From QHXQ01 sp036389375 (GTDB lineage: Bacteria; Acidobacteriota; Blastocatellia; Pyrinomonadales; Pyrinomonadaceae): a stretch of 64,000 nucleotides of DNA. Shown piece by piece: positions 23,915-33,800 of this stretch; within the stretch, counting starts at the first letter, position 1, and each line of letters starts with the position of its first letter. Position numbers and translations under genes: made by a program. The stretch lies in assembly GCA_036389375.1 (NCBI GenBank), contig DASVQA010000023.1, forward strand, positions 18,232 through 82,231, given 5' to 3'. Below the pieces are notes generated by a model, which was not told the DNA's origin, ran no database searches, and saw nothing but the letters and a program-made list of their open reading frames with translations.

Positions 23915-26900
23915 TCAAGTCATCAACTGCCGGTAAAGTTTCTGCGTCTCGGCGGCGGGTTCAACGCCCAACTCTTTGCGCAGCAACCGCCGCAGAGATT
24001 CGTAAGCCTCTTTGACCGCGCCGCGATTGCCGAGCGCCGCGTGGGCGCGCATGATCATGCACTGCACGTCTTCGCGGAATTGATCGTCGCGCAGGATTTC
24101 CTGCGCGAGTTGCAGCGTGCGCGGCCAGTCCTCAGCCTTCTGTGCGCCGACCGCCAGAGCTTCGAGCATGCGCAGGTATTGTTCACGATAGTAGGCGCGT
24201 TGTTCTTCCACCCACTCGTCGTAAGTGCCTTGCATGAAATCGCCGCGATAGAGCGCAACCGCCTGTTCGTATAGTTCGATCTGCCGCTCGTGTTTGCCGG
24301 CCCGGCGGGCCGCTTCAGCTTCCGTCACCAACCGGTCGAACTCTTCCGTGTCAATACTGAATGCGAAATCCTGACTGAGCAGATAATCGCCGTCGCGGTA
24401 GAGCAGAAAATTCTGTTTGAGCGGCTGACGACTGTTGAGCGCCTTGCGTATGTGCGAGACGGTCGGGTGGAAATTTTTCTCAACCGCGTCGAAGTCGGCC
24501 TCGCCCCAGAACGTGTCAATGATCGTGTCTTTGGAGGCGCGGCGATGGCGACGCGAGGCGATGAAGCAGAGTATGTCGCGCGCGCGTTTGGTCGTCCACG
24601 CATCGGCGGCGAGCGGGCGCGCGGGGTCGCGGTAAATCTCGACGGGGCCGAGCATCTTGATCGTGAGATCGGCCGTGGGCTTTGGCGGCACGACGGGCGC
24701 AGCCGTAACCGCTGGCGGCGCGGCTTCCGGCGCAACCGTGGAAGGAATGCGCTCGCGCAGGTCTGCGGGGAGCAGTTCGGCGACCTGCGGCAGTTGGAAG
24801 AGCGTGGGCGTGCGCGCGATCTCGCGTTGCAACCAGTCTTCGTAGTCGTAACGCGCGGCGAGGTCGAGCGCGCGCCGCAGGTGTGCGAGCATCTGCGGCT
24901 CATCACCGGCGCGCTGGCGGCAGGCGGCGAGCGCCATGCAGGCTTGCGCCTCGTAGTAGTTGAACCCCTGCGCGTGAAAATAGCCGAGCACGGCTTCGAG
25001 TTCACGCGCCGCCGCTTCCGTCTCTTGCTGCGCGAGCAGGACGCGCCCGCGCGCCAGCCGTGCGGTCTGCGTCACGGCCTCGTCGCCCGCCTCGGCGCGC
25101 GCTTCGATCAGCCGGTCGAGCAGCGCGCGCGCCACGTTGAGTTCGCCCGTCTGCAACTTTAAGAGCGCCTGTTCTTCCTGCACCTCAAAGCGCCAGACCT
25201 CAAGCCCGGCCGCTTCGTAGGCGCGCACGGCCAAGTCGTAGAACTCGGCGGCGCGAGCCGCGTCGTTGCGCTTGCGATAGAGGTTGCCGTAGGTCTCAAG
25301 CACTTCGCCGCTTAAGGCCGACATGTTGAAGAGTTGGCAGCGCTGCATGGCACGTTCGAGGTTCTGCTCGCAGGCGACGAGGTCGCCGCGAAAGAGATGG
25401 CAGCGCGCGCTGTTGAGATAAGCGGCCGCCTCTTGCGGCAGGGGCGACGCCTGCGAGTCCGCCGGTAGCATGCGACGAAACCAGCGGAGCGCCTCGCCAA
25501 AGTCGCCGCGCACCATCGCGGGCAGGCCCAAGTTGTGCGCGATGAGGCGCGCGTAGTGTTCGTCGCGCTGCGCCTCGGCCGCCTGCAACGCCTCGCGGAA
25601 GACGCGCTCGGCCTCGATGCGCTGATGCATGAAGATGAGGCAGAGGCCGCGCGTGTTGCCGCACTTGACACGCACGGGCGAGTGTTCGCCCACGAGCGCC
25701 ACCGCCGCGTCCAGATAATCGAACGCGGTCTGAAATTCACCACGCCGGCGCGCGATGGTGGCGAGCGAATGAAGCGCCTCTGCTTCGCCCTCCTTGTCGT
25801 CCTGTTCGTGCAGGAGCGCGGCGGCACGGCGGAAGAACGTTTGCGCCGCGTCGTATTCGCCGCGCAGGCGCGCGACCTCGGCGCGGTGCGCGAGCGCGCG
25901 CGGATACTCGGCGATGACGCCCGCCGGGATCGCTTCGACAAACGAGACGAGCGCCGAGAACGCGCCGGTCGCCAGCCATTCCGCGCCCTTCGCGGCAATG
26001 ATCTCGGCGGCGCGCCCGTGTTCTCCGGCCGCGAGCAGGTGGCGCACGGCCTGTTCCCATTGCCGTCGTTCGATGAAGTAGCCGGCATAGCGCGCGTGCT
26101 CGGCCGCCACGCCCGCCGTGCCGATCTCTGCGTGCAGGCGACGGCGCAGGAAGTCGCGGAAGAGTGGGTGCAGGCGAAACTCTTCGCCGCGCCCGTCGCT
26201 TGCGACCGTCATGAAGACGTTGCGGCGGACGAGCGCGGGCAGGAGTCCCGCGCAGTTTGCGCCCGGATGGAGATGCCCGCAGGCGTCCACCTCGACGCGT
26301 TCAAGCAGCGAGATGCGCAAGAGTAGTTGCTGCACTTCCGCCGGTTCGTCCGCAAAGACCTCTTCGGCAAAATAGTCGAAGATGTCGCGCTCGGACTGGC
26401 GCAGGATTTCGACCAGATCGGGCGTGCCCGCGTCCGCGCCGCCGCGTGCGAGCGCCTGTCGCTGCGCAACCTGCCGGACGAGTTGCAGCGCGGTGATCCA
26501 GCCGTGCGTGCGTTCGCGGTACTCGGCCAGTTGCGCGGGCGTCAGTTCGAGATCGAAGACTTTGCGGAAAAGCTCCTGCGTCTCAGCATCGGTGAACAGC
26601 AGTTCGGCGCGGTCAATGATGGTGAGGGCGTTTTGCGCGCGCAGCCGCGAGAGCGCAAGCGGCGGCACGTCGCGCGAGATGATGATGATGTGGATCACGT
26701 CGGGCAGATAAGCGAGCAGCCGATCCACGACGCGATGCACGAGCGTCTCGTTACCGAGATGATGATAGTCGTCCAAGACGACGATGAGTTGCTGATCAAT
26801 TAGATCAAGCACCTCGTTTAAGAGCACGTCCACCGCGCGTTCCGGTTGCTGCGCAGCTTCGGCCGCGGCCTGTTGCAGATAGGCGAGCGTTGCCGCGCCG

Positions 26901-27262
26901 AACTCCGCCACGTGCTGCTTGATGCCGTGCGCGAGGTAGCCGAGAAAGACGAAGGGGTCGGCGTCTGTGTGGTCTAGTTGATACCAGACGAAGTTGCGCG
27001 CATGCGTGCGGACGAAATCGGCAACGAGCGTCGTCTTGCCTGAACCGGCGTTGGCGGTGACGAGCGTGACGGGGTGGACGAGGTTGCTGACGAGGCGCTC
27101 GATCAGGCGCGGGCGGGGCAGGAGCGCGGGCGCGGGGCGTGGCGGCAGCAGCTTGGTGCGCAGGAAGAAGGCAGGTACAGCCGCAGCCTCCGGCAACGGT
27201 GGCAGCGCTCCGGTCGGGGGCGAGGTCGGTTGCAAATCTTGACGACGCGACCTGTTGCTCAT
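23915..27262 (-). CDS. MalT-type STAND ATPase regulator with TPR region, winged helix and bacterial transcriptional activator domain
   Basis: 1115 aa from ATG 27262, with GAGG 9 bases upstream (GTG 27277 would add five codons). Domains: NTPase of the MalT/LuxR class with Walker A NAGSGKTTL (residues 71-79), Walker B IVVLDDYHHL, and IIIISRDVPPLALSRLRA; a winged-helix linker; a long TPR-type helical array (about 380-830) for ligand or protein sensing. Then an OmpR/SARP-type DNA-binding domain starting TIKMLGPVEIYRDP (about 860) and the BTAD helical domain at the end (EEFDRLVTEAEAARR to LGVEPAAETQKLY). This combines a MalT-like sensor with a SARP output. Target genes are unknown; the flanking protease and peptide genes are plausible. 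Confidence 0.9.
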   Translation of the reverse strand: MSNRSRRQDLQPTSPPTGALPPLPEAAAVPAFFLRTKLLPPRPAPALLPRPRLIERLVSNLVHPVTLVTANAGSGKTTLVADFVRTHARNFVWYQLDHTDADPFVFLGYLAHGIKQHVAEFGAATLAYLQQAAAEAAQQPERAVDVLLNEVLDLIDQQLIVVLDDYHHLGNETLVHRVVDRLLAYLPDVIHIIIISRDVPPLALSRLRAQNALTIIDRAELLFTDAETQELFRKVFDLELTPAQLAEYRERTHGWITALQLVRQVAQRQALARGGADAGTPDLVEILRQSERDIFDYFAEEVFADEPAEVQQLLLRISLLERVEVDACGHLHPGANCAGLLPALVRRNVFMTVASDGRGEEFRLHPLFRDFLRRRLHAEIGTAGVAAEHARYAGYFIERRQWEQAVRHLLAAGEHGRAAEIIAAKGAEWLATGAFSALVSFVEAIPAGVIAEYPRALAHRAEVARLRGEYDAAQTFFRRAAALLHEQDDKEGEAEALHSLATIARRRGEFQTAFDYLDAAVALVGEHSPVRVKCGNTRGLCLIFMHQRIEAERVFREALQAAEAQRDEHYARLIAHNLGLPAMVRGDFGEALRWFRRMLPADSQASPLPQEAAAYLNSARCHLFRGDLVACEQNLERAMQRCQLFNMSALSGEVLETYGNLYRKRNDAARAAEFYDLAVRAYEAAGLEVWRFEVQEEQALLKLQTGELNVARALLDRLIEARAEAGDEAVTQTARLARGRVLLAQQETEAAARELEAVLGYFHAQGFNYYEAQACMALAACRQRAGDEPQMLAHLRRALDLAARYDYEDWLQREIARTPTLFQLPQVAELLPADLRERIPSTVAPEAAPPAVTAAPVVPPKPTADLTIKMLGPVEIYRDPARPLAADAWTTKRARDILCFIASRRHRRASKDTIIDTFWGEADFDAVEKNFHPTVSHIRKALNSRQPLKQNFLLYRDGDYLLSQDFAFSIDTEEFDRLVTEAEAARRAGKHERQIELYEQAVALYRGDFMQGTYDEWVEEQRAYYREQYLRMLEALAVGAQKAEDWPRTLQLAQEILRDDQFREDVQCMIMRAHAALGNRGAVKEAYESLRRLLRKELGVEPAAETQKLYRQLMT

Positions 27263-27413
27263 CAAGTTGGGCCTCACGCGAGGCGACGTTAGCGGCGCAT
27301 GAAACGGTGTACCGGTAAAGCTCGGAGAGAGGAGAACTCGGCTTTCAGCTTAGTCAGCTAGTGTGCCGGAGATTTTTACCTGAGCGCCGCGACGGGCGCA
27401 AGTCTTGTGCCGG

Positions 27414-28250
27414 TTAAGTGGCGCGCAGCGGCTTCTGCATGCCTTTGACGAGCCGCAGCGGGGCACGCGCGGTGCGCTCGTCTTCGGCGGTGGGGCGCGG
27501 CGTGTCGCCGCCCGGCGCGTGGGCGCGTGTGCCGCCGCGCGCACGCAGCGCGGCCTGTTCCCGCACGGCCGCGTCGAGCGCCGCCGCGCGCCCGCGCGTG
27601 TCCGTCCAGATGTCGGTGCTCAGGTCGGTATTGAGCGCGTAGCTCGTCAGCAACTCCTCCGTCTCGACGGGCGTAAACAGGAGCGCCGATTCGTCAATCA
27701 CACGCAGCGTCTGCTTCGAGCGCAGTCGCCAGAGCGGCGCGGGCGGAAGCGTCCGCCCGGCCAGTACGACGTGCGCTTCGGCCGGCAAAAGCGGCAGCAG
27801 GCGATGGAAGAAGGGCACGAACCACGCCGCGTCGTAAACCAGATGCAGATCATCTATGACGACTAAGAGCGCCTCGCTCGCTTCCAGCATCGTCATCTCA
27901 TAGACGAACGACTCGGCCAACACCGCCGCCTCTTCGGCCGTGCGTGTCGCCAGCACGAGCGCCAGCGTCTTGCGCCCGAAACCCGGATGCTGCGCCCGGA
28001 CGGCAGCGACGAGGTACTGCATGAAGACCTGCAAGTCCGCGTCCGCCGCGTCCACCTTGTACCATGCGACGCGCCGGCCCGCGCGGCTTGCGAAATCGGT
28101 TGCCAGCATCGTCTTGCCCATCCCCGCGCGCCCGCAGACGATGGTTGACGTGCAACAGGTCATGCTCTCGGCGAGCGCGGCCAGCAGCCGCTCGCGCGAC
28201 ACGCGCGGCAGTTCATGTGGGACGGTGAGTTTGTCGAGCACCAGAGCCAT
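27414..28250 (-). CDS. Stand-alone MalT-type ATPase domain protein
   Basis: 278 aa from ATG 28250 (frame open to ATG 28394, without a ribosome site). It resembles only the N-terminal NTPase domain of the neighbouring large regulator: LDKLTVPHELPRVSRERLLAAL, Walker A CGRAGMGKTML (about 39-49), Walker B LLVVIDDLHLVYDA, then VVLAGRTLPPAPLWRLRSKQ and FTPVETEELLTSYAL. It stops after a charged tail of about 60 residues, so it has no TPR, DNA-binding or BTAD domain. Could be a truncated duplicate or a regulator that acts in trans. Same strand as the large regulator, 151 bases upstream of its start. Confidence 0.8.
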   Translation of the reverse strand: MALVLDKLTVPHELPRVSRERLLAALAESMTCCTSTIVCGRAGMGKTMLATDFASRAGRRVAWYKVDAADADLQVFMQYLVAAVRAQHPGFGRKTLALVLATRTAEEAAVLAESFVYEMTMLEASEALLVVIDDLHLVYDAAWFVPFFHRLLPLLPAEAHVVLAGRTLPPAPLWRLRSKQTLRVIDESALLFTPVETEELLTSYALNTDLSTDIWTDTRGRAAALDAAVREQAALRARGGTRAHAPGGDTPRPTAEDERTARAPLRLVKGMQKPLRAT

Positions 28251-28615
28251 CTTTTGATCTCTACTCTCTGCTTCGGGCGGCAGCAACAGCGCCATACGGC
28301 CGGGCGCGGGTGAGGATTGCTGCACGTTTAACCGACATCCTCCAATCTTTCGGGGCGGCTGCCATAAGTGCTGGCACGCGCCAGCCTTAAACATGTTTAT
28401 GCCCGAATAGACTTGAGAAATTCTTGAGGCGGCGCGGGGAAATGGCGCGCAAGCGGCGCAAATCGCGCCAGTGTGGGCGTTTTTGGCGAATATCCGCCCT
28501 GTTTAAGAAAGACTTAAGCGCGACTTTTGCGCGCCGCCGCCTCAAGCGCCGACTTGGCCGCGCGCCAACTTTCAGCCATCATGCACCGGAATAATCCAAA
28601 GGAGACAGCAAGCAA
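28251..28615. promoter_or_regulatory. Divergent control region with a spaced 12-base inverted repeat
   Basis: 365 bases between the stand-alone ATPase gene and the S9 peptidase gene. It holds CTTGAGGCGGCG (28423-28434) and its exact reverse complement CGCCGCCTCAAG (28535-28546), 100 bases apart, and two CTTAAG-type half sites between them. Could be operators or simply GC-rich symmetry. No gene seen. Confidence 0.35.
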
Positions 28616-30589
28616 ATGGCAGCATCGCAGGTCGCGCCCTACGGCGCTTGGCGCTCGCCCATCACGTCCGATCTGATCGTGCGCGGCGCGGTCGGGCTGA
28701 CGATGATCAAATTAGACGGCGACGACATCTACTGGATCGAAGTGCGCCCCTCGGAAGCGGGCCGCAGCGTCGTCGTCCGCCGCGACGCCGCCGGCCAGAC
28801 GCGCGACATAACGCCCGCACCTTTCAACGTCCGCACGCGCGTACATGAGTACGGCGGCGGCGACTACTGTGTACACGAAGGGCACGTCTATTTCGCCAAC
28901 TTCGCCGACCAGCGTCTCTACCATCAAGCACCCGGCGACACAGAGCCCGCCTCGCTCACGCCCGACGGCGTTGACCTGCGCTACGCCGACATGCTGCTCG
29001 ACACAGCGCACGCGTGCCTCATCTGTGTCCGCGAGGATCACAGCGCTGCGCCGGAGCACGAGGCCGTGAACACGCTCGTCAGTCTCAAACTCGACGGCAC
29101 GGATGGCGGCGGGCGCGTGCTTGCTTCCGGCTACGATTTCTATTCGTCGCCGCGCCTGAGTCCCGACGGGCGACGGCTCGCATGGCTCTGCTGGAATCAC
29201 CCGAACATGCCGTGGGACGGCTGCGAACTGTGGGTCGCCGAGGTGACAGACGACGGTACGCTCGGCCAGATGACTCTGGTCGCGGGCGGCACTGACGAGT
29301 CTATCTTCCAGCCCGAGTGGTCGCCGGTGGACGGCGCGCTGCACTTCATCTCCGACCGTAGCGGCTGGTGGAATCTCTACCGCGCGGGGCGCGCAGCGGA
29401 TGCCGTGCAGGAGATCGGCGCGCACGTCGCACCGCTCTACGAACTGGCGGCCGAGTTCGGGCAGCCGCAGTGGGGCTTCGGCATGTCAACTTACGCGCTG
29501 CCGACGCCGACGCAAATAGTCTGCACCTACCGCGAGCGCGGGCTTGCCCGGCTCGCCTTGCTCGACACGACGACGCGCCAACTCGAACCACTCGAAACGC
29601 CCTACACAGACATCTCTTATCTGCGCGCGACGCCGCAGCACGCCGTCTTTCTCGCGGGCCGCCCCGACGCGCCCGCCGCCGCCGTCCGCCTCGATCTGGC
29701 GACGCGCGAGCGCACCGTCCTGCGCCGCGCCAACGATACGGAACTCGATCCCGGTTATCTATCAACCGCGCAGCCGATTGAGTTTCCGACCGAAGCCGGC
29801 CTGACCGCCCACGCCTTCTACTATCCGCCGCGCAACCGCGATTTCGCTGCGCCGACGGGCGAGCGCCCACCGCTCCTCGTCAAAAGTCACGGCGGGCCGA
29901 CCGCCGCCGCCTCGGCTGCGCTCAGTCTCGGCATTCAATATTGGACGAGTCGCGGCTTCGCCGTCCTCGACGTGAACTACGGCGGCTCGACCGGCTACGG
30001 GCGCGAATATCGCCGCCGGCTCAACGACCAGTGGGGCATCGTGGACGTGGACGATTGCGTGAACGGCGCAAGGCATCTGATCGCGCAGGGGCTAGTGGAC
30101 GGTGCGCGCTGCGTCATTGACGGCGGCAGCGCGGGCGGCTACACGACGCTCGCCGCGCTCACCTTCCGCAATCTCTTCCGCGCCGGCGCGAGCCACTACG
30201 GCGTGAGCGACCTCGGCGCGCTCGTGCGCGACACGCACAAATTCGAGTCGCGCTATCTGGATCGCCTGATCGGGCCGTACCCCGCGCGGGCGGACATCTA
30301 TCACGCGCGCTCGCCGATCAACTTCACGGCCCAGCTATCGTGCCCGGTCATCTTCTTTCAGGGGCTTGAAGATAAGGTTGTGCCGCCGAATCAGGCCGAA
30401 TTGATGGTTGATGCGCTCAGGCAGAAGGGCTTGCCCGTCGCTTACGTACCGTTTGCGGGCGAGCAGCACGGCTTCCGCCGCGCCGAGAACATCAAGCGCG
30501 CGCTCGACGGCGAACTCTATTTCTACGCGCGCGTCTTCAATTTCCCGCTCGCCGACCCGGTCGAGCCTGTGCCCATCGAGAACCTCTAA
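28616..30589 (+). CDS. S9 family prolyl oligopeptidase/acyl-peptidase, cytosolic
   Basis: 657 aa, no signal peptide, so cytosolic. AAAGGAGAC precedes ATG 28616. N-terminal beta-propeller (about 1-390) with repeated SPDGRRLAW-type blades; C-terminal alpha/beta hydrolase: Ser505 in GGSAGGY, Asp586 in GLEDKVVP, His618 in EQHGF. This is the S9C type that removes short peptides, matching the peptide import genes upstream. No cofactor needed. Its upstream region is shared divergently with the MalT-like ATPase gene, which may control it (inference). Confidence 0.93.
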   Translation: MAASQVAPYGAWRSPITSDLIVRGAVGLTMIKLDGDDIYWIEVRPSEAGRSVVVRRDAAGQTRDITPAPFNVRTRVHEYGGGDYCVHEGHVYFANFADQRLYHQAPGDTEPASLTPDGVDLRYADMLLDTAHACLICVREDHSAAPEHEAVNTLVSLKLDGTDGGGRVLASGYDFYSSPRLSPDGRRLAWLCWNHPNMPWDGCELWVAEVTDDGTLGQMTLVAGGTDESIFQPEWSPVDGALHFISDRSGWWNLYRAGRAADAVQEIGAHVAPLYELAAEFGQPQWGFGMSTYALPTPTQIVCTYRERGLARLALLDTTTRQLEPLETPYTDISYLRATPQHAVFLAGRPDAPAAAVRLDLATRERTVLRRANDTELDPGYLSTAQPIEFPTEAGLTAHAFYYPPRNRDFAAPTGERPPLLVKSHGGPTAAASAALSLGIQYWTSRGFAVLDVNYGGSTGYGREYRRRLNDQWGIVDVDDCVNGARHLIAQGLVDGARCVIDGGSAGGYTTLAALTFRNLFRAGASHYGVSDLGALVRDTHKFESRYLDRLIGPYPARADIYHARSPINFTAQLSCPVIFFQGLEDKVVPPNQAELMVDALRQKGLPVAYVPFAGEQHGFRRAENIKRALDGELYFYARVFNFPLADPVEPVPIENL

Positions 30590-30899
30590 GGCGAACCTTA
30601 AATGCTATAGCCGGTTCGACTTCGGCCGGCTTGCGCGGAAGTGGCGAACGTAGGGCGAATTTACAGATTTTTGGATAAGTGGCCGAAATCTCGGATAAAC
30701 GGCCCGTACCACACGCTTAAAAAGACACGAAATCCCTAAACTTTCGCCATCTCTCCTGTTGGCATCCTCATTGCGTGTTTTTCAACTTGGGTGAGCCCAC
30801 CAAACCATTTCGACACAAAACAGACTATCGGTTGCGTAGCGGTTATAGCTCTCTGGCGCAACCGCAACGTCTTTCCTAATTGCTAAGGAGACTACTCTA
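30590..30899 (+). promoter_or_regulatory. TonB receptor leader region with candidate sigma-54 promoter
   Basis: 310-base gap. TTGGCATCCTCATTGCG at 30759-30775 matches the -24/-12 consensus: GG at 30761-30762 and GC at 30773-30774, 12 bases apart. Transcription would start near 30786, leaving a ~115-base leader that contains CGGTTGCG / CGCAACCG inverted segments (about 30830-30870). An enhancer-binding activator gene is not visible in the window. Confidence 0.45.
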
Positions 30900-33800
30900 A
30901 TGAAGAAAGTCTTATGGCTGGTATTGATGCTGTGCCTCGGCCTTGGTGCGACCTCGGCGCTGGCGCAGGATCGTTCGACGACCGGCTCCATCGGCGGCAC
31001 TGTCGTGGACGCCAACGGCGCTGCGCTCCCGAATGTGTCCGTGACCGTCACGGGCCAGACCGGGGCGCGCACCGTGACTTCTAACGAGGAAGGGGCGTTT
31101 GAGGTGCAAAACCTCATCCCCGGCATCTACAGCGTGAAGGTTGAACAGCAGGGCTTTAAGACTGCCTCGGCTGAACGCGTCGAAGTCTTTCTCGGTAAGC
31201 AGTCCACCCTGAAATTGACGCTTGAACCGGGTTTGGCGACTGAAGTCGTGCAGGTGACCGACGTGGCAGCCACTGACCTGTCGAACACGGCGGTACAGAG
31301 CAACCTGAGCGATACGCTCTTTGATAACATCCCCGTCCAGCGCAGCGTCACCAGCCTGTTCTACCTCGCACCGGGCGTGAACGATAGCGGCAAGGGCGGC
31401 ACGGCGAACCCTTCCATCTCCGGCGGTTCGCCGCTCGATAACCTCTACATCGCCGACGGCGTCAACATCACCGACTCCGCCTTTGGCGGTCTCGGCACTT
31501 TCACCCGCAACTTCGGCACGCTCGGTGTCGGCATCAACACCTCTTTCATCAAAGAAGTGCAGGTGAAGACCGGCGGCTTCGAGCCGCAGTACGGGCAGGC
31601 GCAGGGCGGCATCGTCAACATCATCACGCAGTCCGGCGGCAACGAATATCACGGCGCGCTCTACGGCTTCGCCCGGCCCAAAGCCTTTGAAGCCACGCGC
31701 CGCCAGCCCGACGACGTGCGCGTCAACAAGTTCGGCAAGATGCTGCACGAAGAGAATTACGACGCGGGCGCTGACATCGGCGGTTACGTGCCGGGCCTGC
31801 GCGATAAACTGTTCTTCTTCGGCTCGTTCAACCCGTCCGTGCGGCGCGAGATCGTGCGCGGCGCGGCCGGCTCGCGGATTGAGACGCTCTTGGGCGACAC
31901 CGCGCGCCGCTACCGCACGCTCAACTACGCCGGTAAAGTTGACTGGAACATCAACCAGAGCCACACCGTCGCCTTCTCGATCTTCGGCGACCCGACGCAG
32001 ACCAACGTTGCGCCGTTTGCCACGCTCAACATCGACAATCTGACGGCGCTCAATAAGTTGATCTACGGCACGCGCAGTATGTCCGTCCGTTACAACGGCG
32101 CGCTTACGAATACCTGGACGCTCAGCGCCTCCGTCAGTCAGGGCAAGAACCACTTCGACGAGACGGGCTTCGCCAGCTACAACCAGATCACCGACCGCAC
32201 GCAGCCCGCGCGCGGCAACTTCGTCTCCGTCGGCTACGGCTTCTTCGAGCCGACCGATGGCAAGACCAATCGCGTCTCCTTCGATACCACCAAGCAGGTG
32301 ACGTTCCTCGGCGCGCACACCTTCGGGCTGGGCTATCAGTATCAGCGCGCCTTCTACGAAGGCGTCCGCGACCGCAGCGGCCCGAAATTCACCGTGCCCG
32401 CGACGAACGCGACGGGTCGCTCCGTGACCGAACTCGGCGGCAACACCGCTGCTGCCGTCGGTCAGCCCGTAAACGCCACCTGGACGCTCTTTACGGCCAA
32501 CACCAATCCGGCTTCCAACGACAACCCGCGCGGCGGTTGCACGCTCTGTCCCTTGCTGGACATTCCGGGCGTCGGTCTGCGCCCCGTCATCCTGCGGCAT
32601 GAGCGCGGCGAATACGGCAACACCAGTTTCGGCACACAGTCGAACTATAACGCCGCCTATATCATGGACACGTGGCGCTTCAACAAGTACGTGACGGCCC
32701 TCGTCGGCATCCGTAACGAGCAGGAGCGCATTATCGGCAACCCCGGCGCGACGGGCGAGCGCATTGCCTACAGCTTCACGGGCAACTGGGCGCCGCGCAT
32801 CGGCGTCACCGTTGACCCGCTCGGCCAAGGCAAGACCAAGGCCTATTACAACTACGGGCGCTTCTTCGAGTACATCCCGCTCGACTTGGCCGAGCGTTCG
32901 CTCTCGGCCGAAACCGATTTCCGGCGTGGCTTCTACATCCCGCAGTTCCACGTGGACGCTGCCGGTCGCCGCATTGCCGACATTGATCCGGTCTCCGGCA
33001 CGGTGATCCCGATCATTGACGCGGCGCATCTGGTCACGGGCGCGCAAAATGCGGCGGGCCAGAACATCGGCATCGACCCGAACTTCTCGGGCCGCCTCTC
33101 CGTCTCGCTGCAAAGTCCATCGAACCCGATCCTGCCGGGCACGAAACTCGGCTTCGCGCGCGAACATCTGATCGGCTTCGAGCAACAGTTCCCGCGCAAC
33201 TTCATCGTCTCGCTGCGCTACATTGACCGCCGACTCAAACGCATCGTTGAGGACGCGGCGGTCGTGTCGCCCGAAGGCGCGGACTTCTTCGGGCAGACCT
33301 ACTTCATCGGCAACGTCAACTCGCAACTCGACGCGGCGGTCAACCCGATCCCGCACGTCTTCACGCCGACCTTCGACGCCGCCGGCAACGTGACGAACGT
33401 GCCGGGCGCGTGCAATCCCGGTCTGGTGAATCCGTTCGCCACGCCCTCGCAGGGCATCTGCTACGAGACGAACGGGCGCAACGGTCAGCCCGCCGGCAAT
33501 CCGGGCGGCGACGGCGTGCCCGACGGCTTCCCCGATCCGGTACACATCTACAAGGCGTTTGAGATCGAGGTGAACAAGCGTTTCTCGAACAACTGGCAGT
33601 TGCTCTCGAACTGGCGCATCGCTTCTTTGCGCGGCAACTTCGAGGGGCACTTCCGCAACGACAACGGGCAGACCGACCCGGCCATTAGCTCCCTGTTCGA
33701 CTTCACGGGCGGCGAGTTCGGCCTGCTGGGCGATCAGTTCGCGGTCGGGCCGCTCAACACGGATCGCACGCACATCGTCAACATCTACGGCAACTATTCC

